Below are positions 41,970 to 52,661 of a stretch of 61,630 bases of DNA, in pieces (position 1 is the first letter of the stretch; each line of letters opens with the position of its first letter). Origin of the DNA: Caulobacter sp. Root655 (lineage in GTDB: Bacteria; Pseudomonadota; Alphaproteobacteria; Caulobacterales; Caulobacteraceae); the NCBI RefSeq assembly GCF_001427665.1, contig NZ_LMHC01000003.1, positions 15,019 to 76,648 on the forward strand. The letters run 5' to 3'. The translations under genes and the position numbers were made by a program. The notes beneath the pieces were generated by a model. It made no database searches. It saw only the letters and a list, made by a program, of their open reading frames with translations, and had not been told where the DNA came from.

Positions 41970-42731
41970 ATGCAATCCCAGGTCACCGCCCTCTATCGCC
42001 ACCCCGTGAAGGGGTTCACGCCCGAGCGGCTGGACCAGGTCCAGCTGAGCGCCGGGGCCTGTTTCCCCTGCGACCGGCTCTACGCCGTCGAGGACGGGCC
42101 CAGCGGCTTCGATCCGGACGCGCCGGCCCATATCTCGAAGATGAAGTTCACGGTGCTGGCCAAGATCCCGCGGGTCGCCAAGGCCCGCACCGCCTATGAC
42201 GAGGCGACCGGCGTGCTGACCGCCGCGGCCGAGGGGCAGCCCGATTTCGCCGGCGACCTGCGTGGCGCGGCCGGCCGGCGCGGCTTCGAGGCCTGGCTGG
42301 CCGGCCTGCTGGGCGACGAGGCGTCGGGCCCGCTGCGCGTGGTCGAGGGGCCGGGCGACTACCGGTTCATGGACAGCCGGTCGGGCTATGTTTCAATCGT
42401 CAACCTGGCCAGCGTCCGCGACCTGGCGGCCAGGCTGGGCCGTCCCGTCGATCCTCTGCGCTTCCGCGCCAACCTTTATGTCGAGGGCTGGCCCGCCTGG
42501 GTCGAGAACGACTGGACCGGGCGGGCGATGCGGGTGGGCCAGGCCCGGGCCGAGGTGCTGAAACCCATCGTCCGCTGCGCCGCCACCCACGTCGACCCGG
42601 TGACCGCCGAGCGCGACATCGAAGTGGTCAAGGCGCTGTTCGAGCACTACGGCCACATGCTCTGCGGCATCTACCTGAACGTGGAAGAGGGCGGGGCGGT
42701 GCGCGAGGGGGACGGGGTGGCGGTGGTTTAG
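41970..42731 (+). CDS. MOSC domain protein
   Basis: 253 residues. An N-terminal MOSC beta-barrel (VTALYRHPVKGFTPERLDQVQLSAG, PCDRLYAVEDG) leads into the C-terminal MOSC domain with the conserved cysteine in LKPIVRCAATHVDPVTAERD near residue 205. MOSC proteins carry out molybdenum-cofactor-linked sulfur transfer or N-hydroxylated base reduction (YcbX/mARC type). The ATG at 41970 (MQSQVTALYRHPVKG) fits the family start. It overlaps the convergent parE stop by four bases. Confidence 0.88.
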   Translation: MQSQVTALYRHPVKGFTPERLDQVQLSAGACFPCDRLYAVEDGPSGFDPDAPAHISKMKFTVLAKIPRVAKARTAYDEATGVLTAAAEGQPDFAGDLRGAAGRRGFEAWLAGLLGDEASGPLRVVEGPGDYRFMDSRSGYVSIVNLASVRDLAARLGRPVDPLRFRANLYVEGWPAWVENDWTGRAMRVGQARAEVLKPIVRCAATHVDPVTAERDIEVVKALFEHYGHMLCGIYLNVEEGGAVREGDGVAVV

Positions 42732-43027
42732 GTCGGTGGCAGGCGGCTCGTGGCGTCCATGTTCTGGTGAAGGATGCGGACGATCTCCACCAGGCCGCCT
42801 TCCAACCGATAAAAGATGACGTGCGATCCGACCGGGCGTTTTCGAAAGGAGGCGTCCGGCCCGTCAAGCGCTCGCCCGATATCGGGACGTTCGGCGATCA
42901 GAACGATCGCGGCCTGCAGGTCACGAAGATAGCTGGCGGTTCGCCGCGCGCCCCACTGGCCTCGCGAATAGTCCCAGATGTCGTCGAGGTCTCGCCGAGC
43001 TTCATGGGCGAGCCTGTAGGGCCTCAC
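42728..43027 (-). CDS. parE: ParE/RelE family toxin
   Basis: 99 residues of the ParE fold: YRLAHEARRDLDDIWDYSRG, ARRTASYLRDLQAAIVLIAERPDIGRALDG, then SFRKRPVGSHVIFYRLEGGLVEIVRILHQNMD. The end RILHQNMD is typical of ParE toxins, which poison DNA gyrase. It overlaps parD as ATGA, the usual antitoxin-first operon order. All core positions appear intact, so it is probably active. Confidence 0.92.
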   Translation of the reverse strand: MRPYRLAHEARRDLDDIWDYSRGQWGARRTASYLRDLQAAIVLIAERPDIGRALDGPDASFRKRPVGSHVIFYRLEGGLVEIVRILHQNMDATSRLPPT

Positions 43028-43275
43028 TCCGATACGCCTTCGCCTTGCAGCTTCTCCTCGATGAAGGCGTCGAAGTCGAAGTCGTCGATGAAGCCGCTTT
43101 CCACGCCCTTGTTCAGCGCCGCCCTCAGCGCCGCCATCCGCGCCTCATGATTTTCCAGCAGCCGCAGGCCCGCCCGCACGACCTCGCTGGCCGAGCCGTA
43201 GCGCCCGTCTGCCATTTGCGCTTCAATGAAGGTCTGGAAGTGCTCGCTGAGAACGATCGAGGTATTCTTGCTCAT
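43024..43275 (-). CDS. parD: ParD antitoxin
   Basis: 83 residues: a ribbon-helix-helix N-terminus (MSKNTSIVLSEHFQTFIEAQ then GRYGSASEVVRAGLRLLE) and an acidic toxin-binding tail (SGFIDDFDFDAFIEEKLQG). The ATG at 43275 has GGAGGA seven bases upstream, so the longer frame from 43317 is not used. ParD binds its own promoter; an inverted repeat at 43297-43311 is a likely operator. Confidence 0.92.
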   Translation of the reverse strand: MSKNTSIVLSEHFQTFIEAQMADGRYGSASEVVRAGLRLLENHEARMAALRAALNKGVESGFIDDFDFDAFIEEKLQGEGVSE

Positions 43276-43296
43276 CGGATCCTCCGATCCCGACGA

Positions 43297-43311
43297 TACC
43301 AAAAACTGGTA
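43297..43311. promoter_or_regulatory. Probable ParD operator
   Basis: A perfect inverted repeat tacca, aaaac, tggta lies 22 bases upstream of parD. Its size and position fit autoregulation by a ribbon-helix-helix antitoxin. Confidence 0.5.
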
Positions 43312-43359
43312 CCACACTCAATCTCGCCCCGACGGCGATGACGCGCTATGGGAGCGTTC

Positions 43360-44229
43360 ATGACCCTGACCCTCGTCAAAGCCTGGACCGCCGCCAAGGA
43401 ACGTCTGAAGGACGTCCAGATCGACCAGCCGGCGATCGACGCCCGCCTGTTGCTGGAAGTGGCCGCCGACGTCACCCGCACCGACATCATCGCCGACCCC
43501 TACCGGGTGCTGACCGACGCGCAGATGGCGACCCTGGAAAACTTCCTCGAGCGCCGCGCCGCGCGCGAGCCGGTCAGCCACATCATCGGCCGCAAGGGGT
43601 TCTGGAAGATCCTGCTGCAGGTCAACAAGAACGTCCTGACCCCGCGCCCCGAGACCGAGGTCATCGTCGACGAGGTGCTCAAGGCCTTCCCGGAGGCCAT
43701 GAGCTTCAACATGCTCGACCTGGGCGTCGGCTCGGGCACGATCCTGCTGGCGGTGCTGGCCGAGCGGCCGGCCGCCAAGGGGCTGGGGATCGACGTCTCG
43801 GAAGAGGCCCTGGCCGTGGCCCGCGAGAACGCCGCCAACCTCGGCCTCGACAGTCGCGCGGCCCTGCTGCGCGGCGACTGGACCGCCGGCCTGGGCGACG
43901 ACAGCTTCGACCTGGTGGTCTCCAACCCGCCCTATATCGCCACCCACGTGATCGAGACCCTGGAGCCGGAGGTGCGCGACCACGAGCCGCGCCTGGCCCT
44001 GGACGGCGGCCCCGACGGCCTGGACGCCTACCGCCTGCTGGCCGGCGAGATCCTGCGGGTGCTCAAGCCCGGCGCGATGTTCGCGGTCGAGATCGGCTAC
44101 GACCAGTCCCAGGACGTCGAGGCGCTGTTCCGCGAAGCGGGCGCCCACGACGTGCGCACCGTCAAGGATCTGTCCGTGAACGACCGTGTTGTCACGGGGG
44201 TGAAAAATCCCTTGGAAACCCCGGCGTGA
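43360..44229 (+). CDS. prmC: Release factor glutamine methyltransferase
   Basis: 289 residues. PrmC (HemK) methylates the Gln of the GGQ motif in release factors. It has a helical N-terminal domain, FWKILLQVNKNVLTPRPETEVIVDEVL, the SAM-binding MLDLGVGSGTILLAVLAERP and the catalytic LVVSNPPYIATH. The ATG at 43360 (MTLTLVKAWTAAKE) has GGGAG five bases upstream; an ATG at 43348 lies inside that site. Its substrate RF1 (prfA, 34822) is on the same strand but separated by the inserted segment. Confidence 0.95.
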   Translation: MTLTLVKAWTAAKERLKDVQIDQPAIDARLLLEVAADVTRTDIIADPYRVLTDAQMATLENFLERRAAREPVSHIIGRKGFWKILLQVNKNVLTPRPETEVIVDEVLKAFPEAMSFNMLDLGVGSGTILLAVLAERPAAKGLGIDVSEEALAVARENAANLGLDSRAALLRGDWTAGLGDDSFDLVVSNPPYIATHVIETLEPEVRDHEPRLALDGGPDGLDAYRLLAGEILRVLKPGAMFAVEIGYDQSQDVEALFREAGAHDVRTVKDLSVNDRVVTGVKNPLETPA

Positions 44230-44481
44230 GGCGGTAGACGAATAGGGCCTCCTTCCAAATCGCCGGGTGAAGGGAACAGCGGTCATCCTCGATGATCGCG
44301 AGACTCCCCCGGCAGGCGCGAACGGCCGATCGGCTGATCGCCGCGCCCGAACCGGACGAAGGCTCTACGGAAACCAGCGTCTCAAGAACATCCAAGGCAG
44401 AACCGCAGGGTTCCACCCCGCTCAAGAGGCCAAACAGCCGGACGCGACAGTGATCGCCGCCGGACAGGTTCAGAAGAGAAC

Positions 44482-45663
44482 ATGAGAGATTTCAAGGGCA
44501 TGAAGCGCCAGCGCGGCCGCAACAATCGCGGCGGCACGGGTAGCGGCGGCAAGCCTCAGCAGCACAACGCCAACCGGGCTTTCGATTCGAACGGTCCCGA
44601 CGGCGTGAAGGTGCGCGGCGCGGCCCAGGGCGTTTACGAAAAGTACCAGCAACTGGCCCGCGACGCGACGTCGTCCGGCGACCGGGTCCTGGCCGAGAAC
44701 TACCTGCAGCACGCCGAGCACTATTTCCGGGTCCTGCGCGCCATCCAGCCGAATCGGCCGGTCAGCGACATCATCGGCAAGGACGCCTATTCGGCCTACG
44801 AGATCGATTTCGAGGCCGAGCCGGAAGAGCAGCCCGAGGCTCCCGAAGTGGCCCAGGCCGAGACCCAGGGCGACGGCGACAACGCCGACGGCCAGAACGG
44901 CGAAGGCCGTCGCGACCGCTTCGAGAACCGCCAGCGCGACGACCGTCCTCGGGACGACAACCGTCCGCGCGAGGATCGCCAGCGCGACGACCGTCCCCGC
45001 GACAACAACCAGAACCGCGACCGTTTCGAAGGTCAGGGCCAGGGCGGCCAAGGCCAGCAGGGCCAAGGCCAGGGTCAGGGCCGCCGCGACCGTTGGCGCG
45101 ACCGCGACGACCGTCCCCGTGACGACAACCGCCCGCGCGACGACCGCCCGCGCGAAGATCGGCCTCGTGACGACCGTCCGCGTGACGACCGCCCGAGAGA
45201 CGACCGTCCCCGTGACGACCGTCCGCGCGAAGACCGTTTCCGTGACGAGCGCCCCCGCGAGGACCGCGTTCGCGAGGACCGTCCGGCGGTCGCCGCCGAG
45301 GCCGTCGAGTCCGCGCCGGTTGGGGCCGCGCCGGCCGAGGCCCCCCGCCGCGAGCGTCCGCGCCGCGAGCGCGCCCCCCGCGACCGTGATCCGCTGGCGG
45401 TGATCGAACCGCAGGCCACGCCGCTGACCGAATCCGCCGGCCAGGGCTCGCCCCTGTTGCGCGGCCAGGACGGCGACGTCAGCCACGCCCCGGCCTTCCT
45501 GGGCCGCAAGTCGCCGCGCGCCGAAGCCGCCCCCGACACCGGCCCGGTGTCCACTTCGTCGGTCTTGGCCGCCGAGGCCGAGGCCGCTCCCGCCAAGCCC
45601 AAGCGTCGCCGCGCCCCGCGCAGCTTCGAAGGCAATCCGGCTCCGGAGTCGGAAGAGGTCTAG
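44482..45663 (+). CDS. DUF4167 domain protein with RPRDD repeats
   Basis: 393 residues. Residues 1-105 form the DUF4167 domain common in alphaproteobacteria near prmC: a basic KRQRGRNNRGG head and GAAQGVYEKYQQLARDATSS then AENYLQHAEHYFRVLRAIQP. From about 140 to 275 the protein is an array of short Asp/Arg/Pro units (DDRPRD, REDRPRD) interrupted by a Gly/Gln patch, then Arg/Glu/Ala-rich to the end. The charge-balanced repeats suggest a disordered, RNA-binding or condensate-forming region, which is inference. A leader of about 250 bases without a gene separates it from prmC. GAAGAGA lies upstream of the ATG. Confidence 0.88.
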   Translation: MRDFKGMKRQRGRNNRGGTGSGGKPQQHNANRAFDSNGPDGVKVRGAAQGVYEKYQQLARDATSSGDRVLAENYLQHAEHYFRVLRAIQPNRPVSDIIGKDAYSAYEIDFEAEPEEQPEAPEVAQAETQGDGDNADGQNGEGRRDRFENRQRDDRPRDDNRPREDRQRDDRPRDNNQNRDRFEGQGQGGQGQQGQGQGQGRRDRWRDRDDRPRDDNRPRDDRPREDRPRDDRPRDDRPRDDRPRDDRPREDRFRDERPREDRVREDRPAVAAEAVESAPVGAAPAEAPRRERPRRERAPRDRDPLAVIEPQATPLTESAGQGSPLLRGQDGDVSHAPAFLGRKSPRAEAAPDTGPVSTSSVLAAEAEAAPAKPKRRRAPRSFEGNPAPESEEV

Positions 45664-45685
45664 GCTTCTTCTTCGGGTCCCCTAT

Positions 45686-45787
45686 CCGTTGTCATCCCGG
45701 AAGCGCGTAGCGCTGTCCGGACCCAGGGGCGGTGCGCACGGCCCCTGGGTCCCGGCTCTTCGCTTCGCTACGGCCGGGATGACAACG
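45686..45787. repeat. Palindromic repeat, TGTCATCCCGG family
   Basis: The arms ccgttgtcatcccgg and ccgggatgacaacgg are exact inverses. Inside, gacccaggggcggtgc pairs with gcccctgggtc. The centre includes gcgcgtagcgc. Related to the inner part of 29042-29236. Confidence 0.85.
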
Positions 45788-45871
45788 GATTTGGGCCTAC
45801 CTGAGCGCCGCCCCATTGCGCTCGACGCCGAACCCCGCCTAGCCTCGCCCCCTTACATCCCGGGGGCGACC

Positions 45872-47302
45872 ATGCGCGGCAGATCCAAGACCATCCTGAT
45901 GACGGCGGCGGCGATGTCCGCCCTGGCCCTGACCGGCGCCGCCCGCGCGCAAGGCGCGCCCCTGGCCGCTGATGAGACCGCCTTCCGCGGCCTCTACAAG
46001 GAGCTGGTCGAGATCAACACCACCGCTTCGGCCGGCAGTTGCACGGCGGCGGCGCAGGCCATGGGCGCGCGGCTGAAGGCGGCGGGGCTTCCCGAGGCCG
46101 ACGTGCGCGTGCTGGCCCCGGCCGAGCATCCCAAGGCCGGCGCCCTGGTCGCCACCCTGCGCGGCAAGGACCCCAAGGCCGGCGCCATCCTGCTGATGGC
46201 CCACATCGACGTGGTCGAGGCCAAGCGCGAGGACTGGGTCCGCGATCCCTTCAAGCTGGTCGAGGAAGACGGCTATTTCTACGCGCGCGGAGCCAGCGAC
46301 GACAAAGCCATGGCGGCGATCTTCACCGACAGCCTGGTGCGTTACAAGCAAGAGGGCTTTCAGCCCAAGCGTGACATCAAGCTGGCCCTGACCTGCGGCG
46401 AGGAGGGCGGCCAGTTCAACAGCGTGCCCTGGCTGCTGGAGAAACATCCCGAGACCATGAAGGCGACCTTCGCCCTCAACGAGGGCGACGACAGCCGCCT
46501 GGACGACAAGGGCCAGCCCAAGCTGCTGTCCATCCAGGTCGGCGAGAAGGTCTACATGGACTATGACCTGGAGGTGACCAATCCGGGCGGCCACTCCTCG
46601 CGGCCGACCAAGGACAACGCCATCTACCACCTGGCCAACGGCCTGGGGCGGCTGGGCGCCTACGACTTCCCGATCGCCCTGAACGACGCCACCAAGTCCT
46701 ATTTCGAACAGAACGCCAGGATCGAGCCCGGCGCCGAGGTGGCCGGGGCGATGGCGGCCCTGGTCAAGAACCCTTCCGACGCCGCGGCCGCCGCCATCCT
46801 GGCCCGGGATCCCGCCCGCAACAGCATGATGCGCACCACCTGCGTGGCGACCATGGCCGAGGCCGGCCACGCGCCCAACGCCCTGCCGCAGCGCGCCAAG
46901 GCCAACGTCAATTGCCGCATCCTGCCGGGCAACGACCCCAAGGCCGTCCGCGATCAGCTGGAGCAGATCGTCGCCGACCCGGCCATCAAGATCACCCTGG
47001 CCGCCGAGCCCGACCCGGTCAGCCCGCCGCCGCCCCTGACGCCGCAGATCATGGGCCCGGCCACCAAGGTCGCGGCGAAGATCTGGCCGGGCGTGCCGTT
47101 CATCCCCGCCATGCTGACCGGCGCCACCGACGGCCGCTTCACCAATGCCGCCGGCACCGTGACCTACGGCCTGTCGGGCCTGATGGCCGGGCCGGACGGC
47201 GACAACATCCACGGCCTGAACGAGCGCATCCAGGTCAAGGCGCTGATGAACGGCCGGCGGTTCCTGTACGAGGTGGTCAAGCTGTACGCCGACGGGAAGT
47301 AG
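45872..47302 (+). CDS. Secreted M20 family metallopeptidase
   Basis: 476 residues. A signal peptide covers about 1-26 (ILMTAAAMSALALTGAARA). The di-zinc M20 core follows: LLMAHIDVVEAKREDW, YARGASDDKAMAAIF, ALTCGEEGGQFNSVPW, ALNEGDDSR, and a lid domain with NPGGHSSRPTKDN. M20 enzymes are carboxypeptidases or aminoacylases; this exported one is probably periplasmic and processes short peptides. The ATG at 45872 begins the signal peptide; the longer frame upstream crosses a repeat. Confidence 0.9.
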   Translation: MRGRSKTILMTAAAMSALALTGAARAQGAPLAADETAFRGLYKELVEINTTASAGSCTAAAQAMGARLKAAGLPEADVRVLAPAEHPKAGALVATLRGKDPKAGAILLMAHIDVVEAKREDWVRDPFKLVEEDGYFYARGASDDKAMAAIFTDSLVRYKQEGFQPKRDIKLALTCGEEGGQFNSVPWLLEKHPETMKATFALNEGDDSRLDDKGQPKLLSIQVGEKVYMDYDLEVTNPGGHSSRPTKDNAIYHLANGLGRLGAYDFPIALNDATKSYFEQNARIEPGAEVAGAMAALVKNPSDAAAAAILARDPARNSMMRTTCVATMAEAGHAPNALPQRAKANVNCRILPGNDPKAVRDQLEQIVADPAIKITLAAEPDPVSPPPPLTPQIMGPATKVAAKIWPGVPFIPAMLTGATDGRFTNAAGTVTYGLSGLMAGPDGDNIHGLNERIQVKALMNGRRFLYEVVKLYADGK

Positions 47303-47394
47303 GGGGCGACGCGGGCCCCTATCGGAAAAGACAAGTCCATAGGCGCGTTGCAACTATAGGGGTATGGTCGAGTTTCGCAGGGGCGAAGTCGGCC

Positions 47395-48447
47395 ATGACT
47401 GAACTGAAGGAAAAGAAACGCCGCGCCAAGATCGTCTCCCGAGCGCCGGGAGGAGTCGAAGCGCGGTACCGGGCTATCGTCGACACCGCGGTCGACGCGA
47501 TCGTGGTGATCGACGAGATGGGGCAGGTCGAGGCCTTCAACCCCGCGGCCGAGCGGCTGTTCGGCCATCTGGCCGAGGAGGTGGTCGGTTGCAATATCCG
47601 CATGCTGATGCCCGAGCCCTACCACGGCGAGCACGACGGCTACCTGGACCGCTACCGCCAGACCGGCGAGCGCCGGATCATCGGCATCGGCCGCGAGGTC
47701 TCGGGCCTGAGGCGCGACGGCTCGACCTTTCCGCTGGAGCTGTCGATCGCCGAATGGCGGGAGGACGGCAAGCGCTTCTTCACCGGAGTGATGCGCGACA
47801 TCACCGAGCGGCGGCGCGCCGAGGAACTGCAGCGCCTGCTCGTCAACGAGCTCAATCATCGCGTCAAGAACACCCTGGCCACCGTGCAGTCGGTCGCGGG
47901 CCAGACGCTGCGCAACGCCACGGACCTGGAGGGCGCGCGCGACTCGCTGACCACGCGGTTGCTGGCCTTGGCGCGGGCGCATGACATCCTGACGCTCGAG
48001 AGCTGGGACGGCGCCGAGCTGCGCGACGTGGTCGCTTCGCTGATCTCGTCCCACGGCGACGCGGAGCGGTTCGCGGTCGAGGGGCCCGCGTTCCGTCTGG
48101 CGCCCAAGGTGGCCTTGTCGCTTTCCCTGGCCCTGCATGAGCTGATGACCAACGCCACCAAGTACGGCGCGCTGTCCAACGAGGCGGGACGCGTGGCCCT
48201 GAGTTGGGCGCGGGTGAACGACACCGACATTGAACGGCTGGATCTGCGGTGGGAGGAAATCGATGGCCCTAGGGTCGCCACGCCAAGTCGCCAGGGTTTC
48301 GGTAGCCGCCTCATCACGGGAGGGCTGGCGCGGGAATTGGGCGGTGAGGTCCGGCTCGAATATCCCGAGACCGGAGTTGTCTGCACGATCAGTTCAGCGA
48401 TCTCCAAGCCTGGAGAGCCCTCCCGCTTCATCCGAGGTTCCGCCTGA
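47395..48447 (+). CDS. HWE histidine kinase with FixL-like PAS domain
   Basis: 350 residues. A PAS domain at about 20-140 (ARYRAIVDTAVDAIVVIDEM, NIRMLMPEPYHGEHDGYLDRY, then IIGIGREVSGLRRDGSTFP) is strikingly FixL-like. The position of the FixL haem-ligand histidine is Arg 94 here, so haem binding by the usual residue is lost. The HWE kinase core has LNHRVKNTLATVQSVA with phospho-acceptor His 155, LALHELMTNATKYGAL and LRWEEIDGPRV, followed by GFGSRLITGGL. No membrane span. The ATG at 47395 follows the peptidase by 92 bases. The receiver gene at 48377 overlaps its 3' end, so the two are very likely partners. Confidence 0.92.
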   Translation: MTELKEKKRRAKIVSRAPGGVEARYRAIVDTAVDAIVVIDEMGQVEAFNPAAERLFGHLAEEVVGCNIRMLMPEPYHGEHDGYLDRYRQTGERRIIGIGREVSGLRRDGSTFPLELSIAEWREDGKRFFTGVMRDITERRRAEELQRLLVNELNHRVKNTLATVQSVAGQTLRNATDLEGARDSLTTRLLALARAHDILTLESWDGAELRDVVASLISSHGDAERFAVEGPAFRLAPKVALSLSLALHELMTNATKYGALSNEAGRVALSWARVNDTDIERLDLRWEEIDGPRVATPSRQGFGSRLITGGLARELGGEVRLEYPETGVVCTISSAISKPGEPSRFIRGSA

Positions 48448-48796
48448 GCCGCTTCGGGTCCTGATCGTCGAGGACGAGCTGTTCGTCGCCATGCTGGTCG
48501 AGGACATGCTGGGCGATCTGGGCTGCGCCATCGCCGGATTCGCAACGTCGGCGGTCGAGGCCGAGAGCATCGCCCGGACCGCGCTGATCGATTTCGCGCT
48601 GCTGGACGTCAATCTCGACGGTGAGACGTCGTTCGCCGCCGCCGACGTCCTGCGCCATCGCGACATCCCCTTCGCCTTCGTCACCGGCTATGGCGAGCAG
48701 GGCGTGCGCGGCGACCTGCGCAATGCGCCCATCCTGTCGAAACCCATAGATCCGCGACATCTGGCCCGGGTGATCAACGCCGTCGGCCGGGACTGA
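48377..48796 (+). CDS. Single-domain response regulator (FAT-GUY type)
   Basis: About 139 residues, one receiver domain and no output domain: LRVLIVEDELFVAMLVEDML, phospho-acceptor Asp in FALLDVNLDG, then DIPFAFVTGYGEQGV and ILSKPIDPRHL. PFAFVTGYG is a slight variant of the PFxFATGY motif of FAT-GUY receivers, which pair with HWE kinases. The start is uncertain: the frame overlaps the kinase 3' end and has only rare starts before the domain; I use the TTG at 48377. Translational coupling to the kinase is likely. Confidence 0.8.
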   Translation: MSARSVQRSPSLESPPASSEVPPEPLRVLIVEDELFVAMLVEDMLGDLGCAIAGFATSAVEAESIARTALIDFALLDVNLDGETSFAAADVLRHRDIPFAFVTGYGEQGVRGDLRNAPILSKPIDPRHLARVINAVGRD

Positions 48797-48903
48797 GGTC
48801 AGGCGGCCCGGCTTGCCGCCCCATCCGGCCGCCCGATGGACAATCGGGTCTCCGATGCTTCACTGTAGCGGGCCAAGGTCATCCGCCTCGCCGGAGTTTC
48901 GAT

Positions 48904-49641
48904 TTGCGTCCCGTTTTTCCGATCCTCGCGGCCTTGGCCCTGGGCGCGTGCGCCTACAATCCCGACCTGGGTCGCCAGCAGATGGCCATCGTCAACGACG
49001 CCGGCCTGTCCAAGGCCGGCGAGCAGGCCTGGAACCAGGCGCTGCGGACCCGCAAGGTCAGCAAGGATCCGGCGATGAACGCCCGGGTGCGCGCCGTGGG
49101 CCAGAAGGTGATCGCCGCCACCAACCTGTGGGACCGGCCCTGGGACTACGCGGTGTTCGAGGACACCGCCCCCAACGCCTTCGTGCTGCCCGGCGGCCAT
49201 GTCGGGGTCACCTCGGGCCTGCTGAAGATCGTCGACAACGACGACCAGTTGGCCGCGGTGATCGGCCACGAGGCCGGCCACGTCGTCGCCCGCCACGCCG
49301 CCGAGCGGCAGTCGCAGACCGTCGCCTCCAGCCTGGTGCTTGGCGTGCTGGGCGCGGCGGCCGGCTCCAGCGACACGGCGCGGGCGATCTCCGACTATGG
49401 CGGGGCGGGGGCCAAGTACGGCTTCCTGCTGCCGTTCTCGCGCAAGCAGGAGCTGGAGGCCGACCGGCTGGGCGTCGACTACATGCGGCGAGCCGGCTAC
49501 CGGCCGCGCGAGGCGGTGGTGCTGTGGCGGCACATGCAGGCCCAGGGCGGCTCCAGCACCCCGCAGTTCGCCTCGACCCACCCGTCGGACTCCACGCGGA
49601 TCGTGGCGCTGGAAACCTATATCGCGACGCGCGGCTGGTGA
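48904..49641 (+). CDS. M48 family metalloprotease, lipoprotein
   Basis: 245 residues. The lipobox LGAC at residues 13-16 (FPILAALALGACAYNP) indicates a lipoprotein. The M48 core has APNAFVLPGGHVGVTSGLL, the zinc motif HEAGH at 122-126, and the third ligand in SRKQELEADRLGVDYMRRAGY. It resembles the LoiP/YcaL-type periplasmic proteases that act on outer-membrane proteins or LptD. The TTG start at 48904 places the signal sequence at the N-terminus. clpB follows in the same direction, about 100 bases on. Confidence 0.9.
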   Translation: MRPVFPILAALALGACAYNPDLGRQQMAIVNDAGLSKAGEQAWNQALRTRKVSKDPAMNARVRAVGQKVIAATNLWDRPWDYAVFEDTAPNAFVLPGGHVGVTSGLLKIVDNDDQLAAVIGHEAGHVVARHAAERQSQTVASSLVLGVLGAAAGSSDTARAISDYGGAGAKYGFLLPFSRKQELEADRLGVDYMRRAGYRPREAVVLWRHMQAQGGSSTPQFASTHPSDSTRIVALETYIATRGW

Positions 49642-49643
49642 GC

Positions 49644-49720
49644 CTTGTGTGGCGTATCGGCCACACCTACATCCCTGCCCAGGAACGTTCGTGCTTGATC
49701 AAGGCGAACGGGCCACATCC
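49644..49720 (+). promoter_or_regulatory. Candidate heat-shock (RpoH) promoter region of clpB
   Basis: Two weak matches to the RpoH pattern CTTGAA ... CCCCATNT lie upstream of clpB: cttgatc (49694-49700), 12 bases, ccacat (49713-49718); and cttgtg (about 49645), 16 bases, cctacat. The first would leave a very short leader. RpoH control of clpB is general knowledge; the exact site is not certain. Confidence 0.35.
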
Positions 49721-49740
49721 GCCTTTGGAGGGGATCCCGC

Positions 49741-52338
<2,598 letters not shown>

Positions 52339-52363
52339 GGCGACGGGGCCGGCGAATCCGCAA

Positions 52364-52390
52364 TGGGCGCGTCGTCAGGCGCGCCCATTT
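52364..52390 (+). terminator. Rho-independent terminator of clpB
   Basis: An 8-base perfect stem tgggcgcg / cgcgccca with an 8-base loop and a ttt run, 26 bases after the clpB stop. Confidence 0.7.
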
Positions 52391-52661
52391 GGGATTGCAT
52401 CGGTGGTAGTTTCGCGTAACTTCGAATTACTATTCACACCAAATATTGCAAATATTTCTCGGGAACCGTTGAACCATTTCCGCGTACGCGCGCGTTATTT
52501 TAAAGCGGCGCGAAGGCGGTTCCCGGTAGGGCTAAGTTCGTCAAGAACAGGCCCAGAATTCGCCTTTTTCGAATGTCGGTTTCAATTGCTGAAGCGCCGC
52601 TGCTTGTCCTGGAACGGTCAAGCTTGGTGTCTCTATGAAGAAACTGATGGAAGGGTGTCTT
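52391..52661. promoter_or_regulatory. AT-rich regulatory region upstream of the OmpA-like lipoprotein
   Basis: With the clpB terminator this fills the longest gene-free stretch (52339-52661). It holds a perfect palindrome aaatatt, gca, aatattt at 52441-52457, unusual in this GC-rich context and operator-like. GGAAC at 52462-52466, sixteen bases, then cgta at 52483-52486 resembles an EcfG general-stress promoter (GGAAC-N16-CGTT), differing in the last base. No ORF is convincing. Confidence 0.4.

Noticed and set aside
44267..44485. 72-codon frame in the gap before the DUF4167 gene
   Set aside because: Poor codon bias and overlap with the DUF4167 start. The gap is better read as an untranslated leader.
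45119..45290. Tandem repeats of about 15-18 bases resembling a CRISPR array or satellite
   Set aside because: They encode the RPRDD units of the DUF4167 protein in frame, without unique spacers of constant length.
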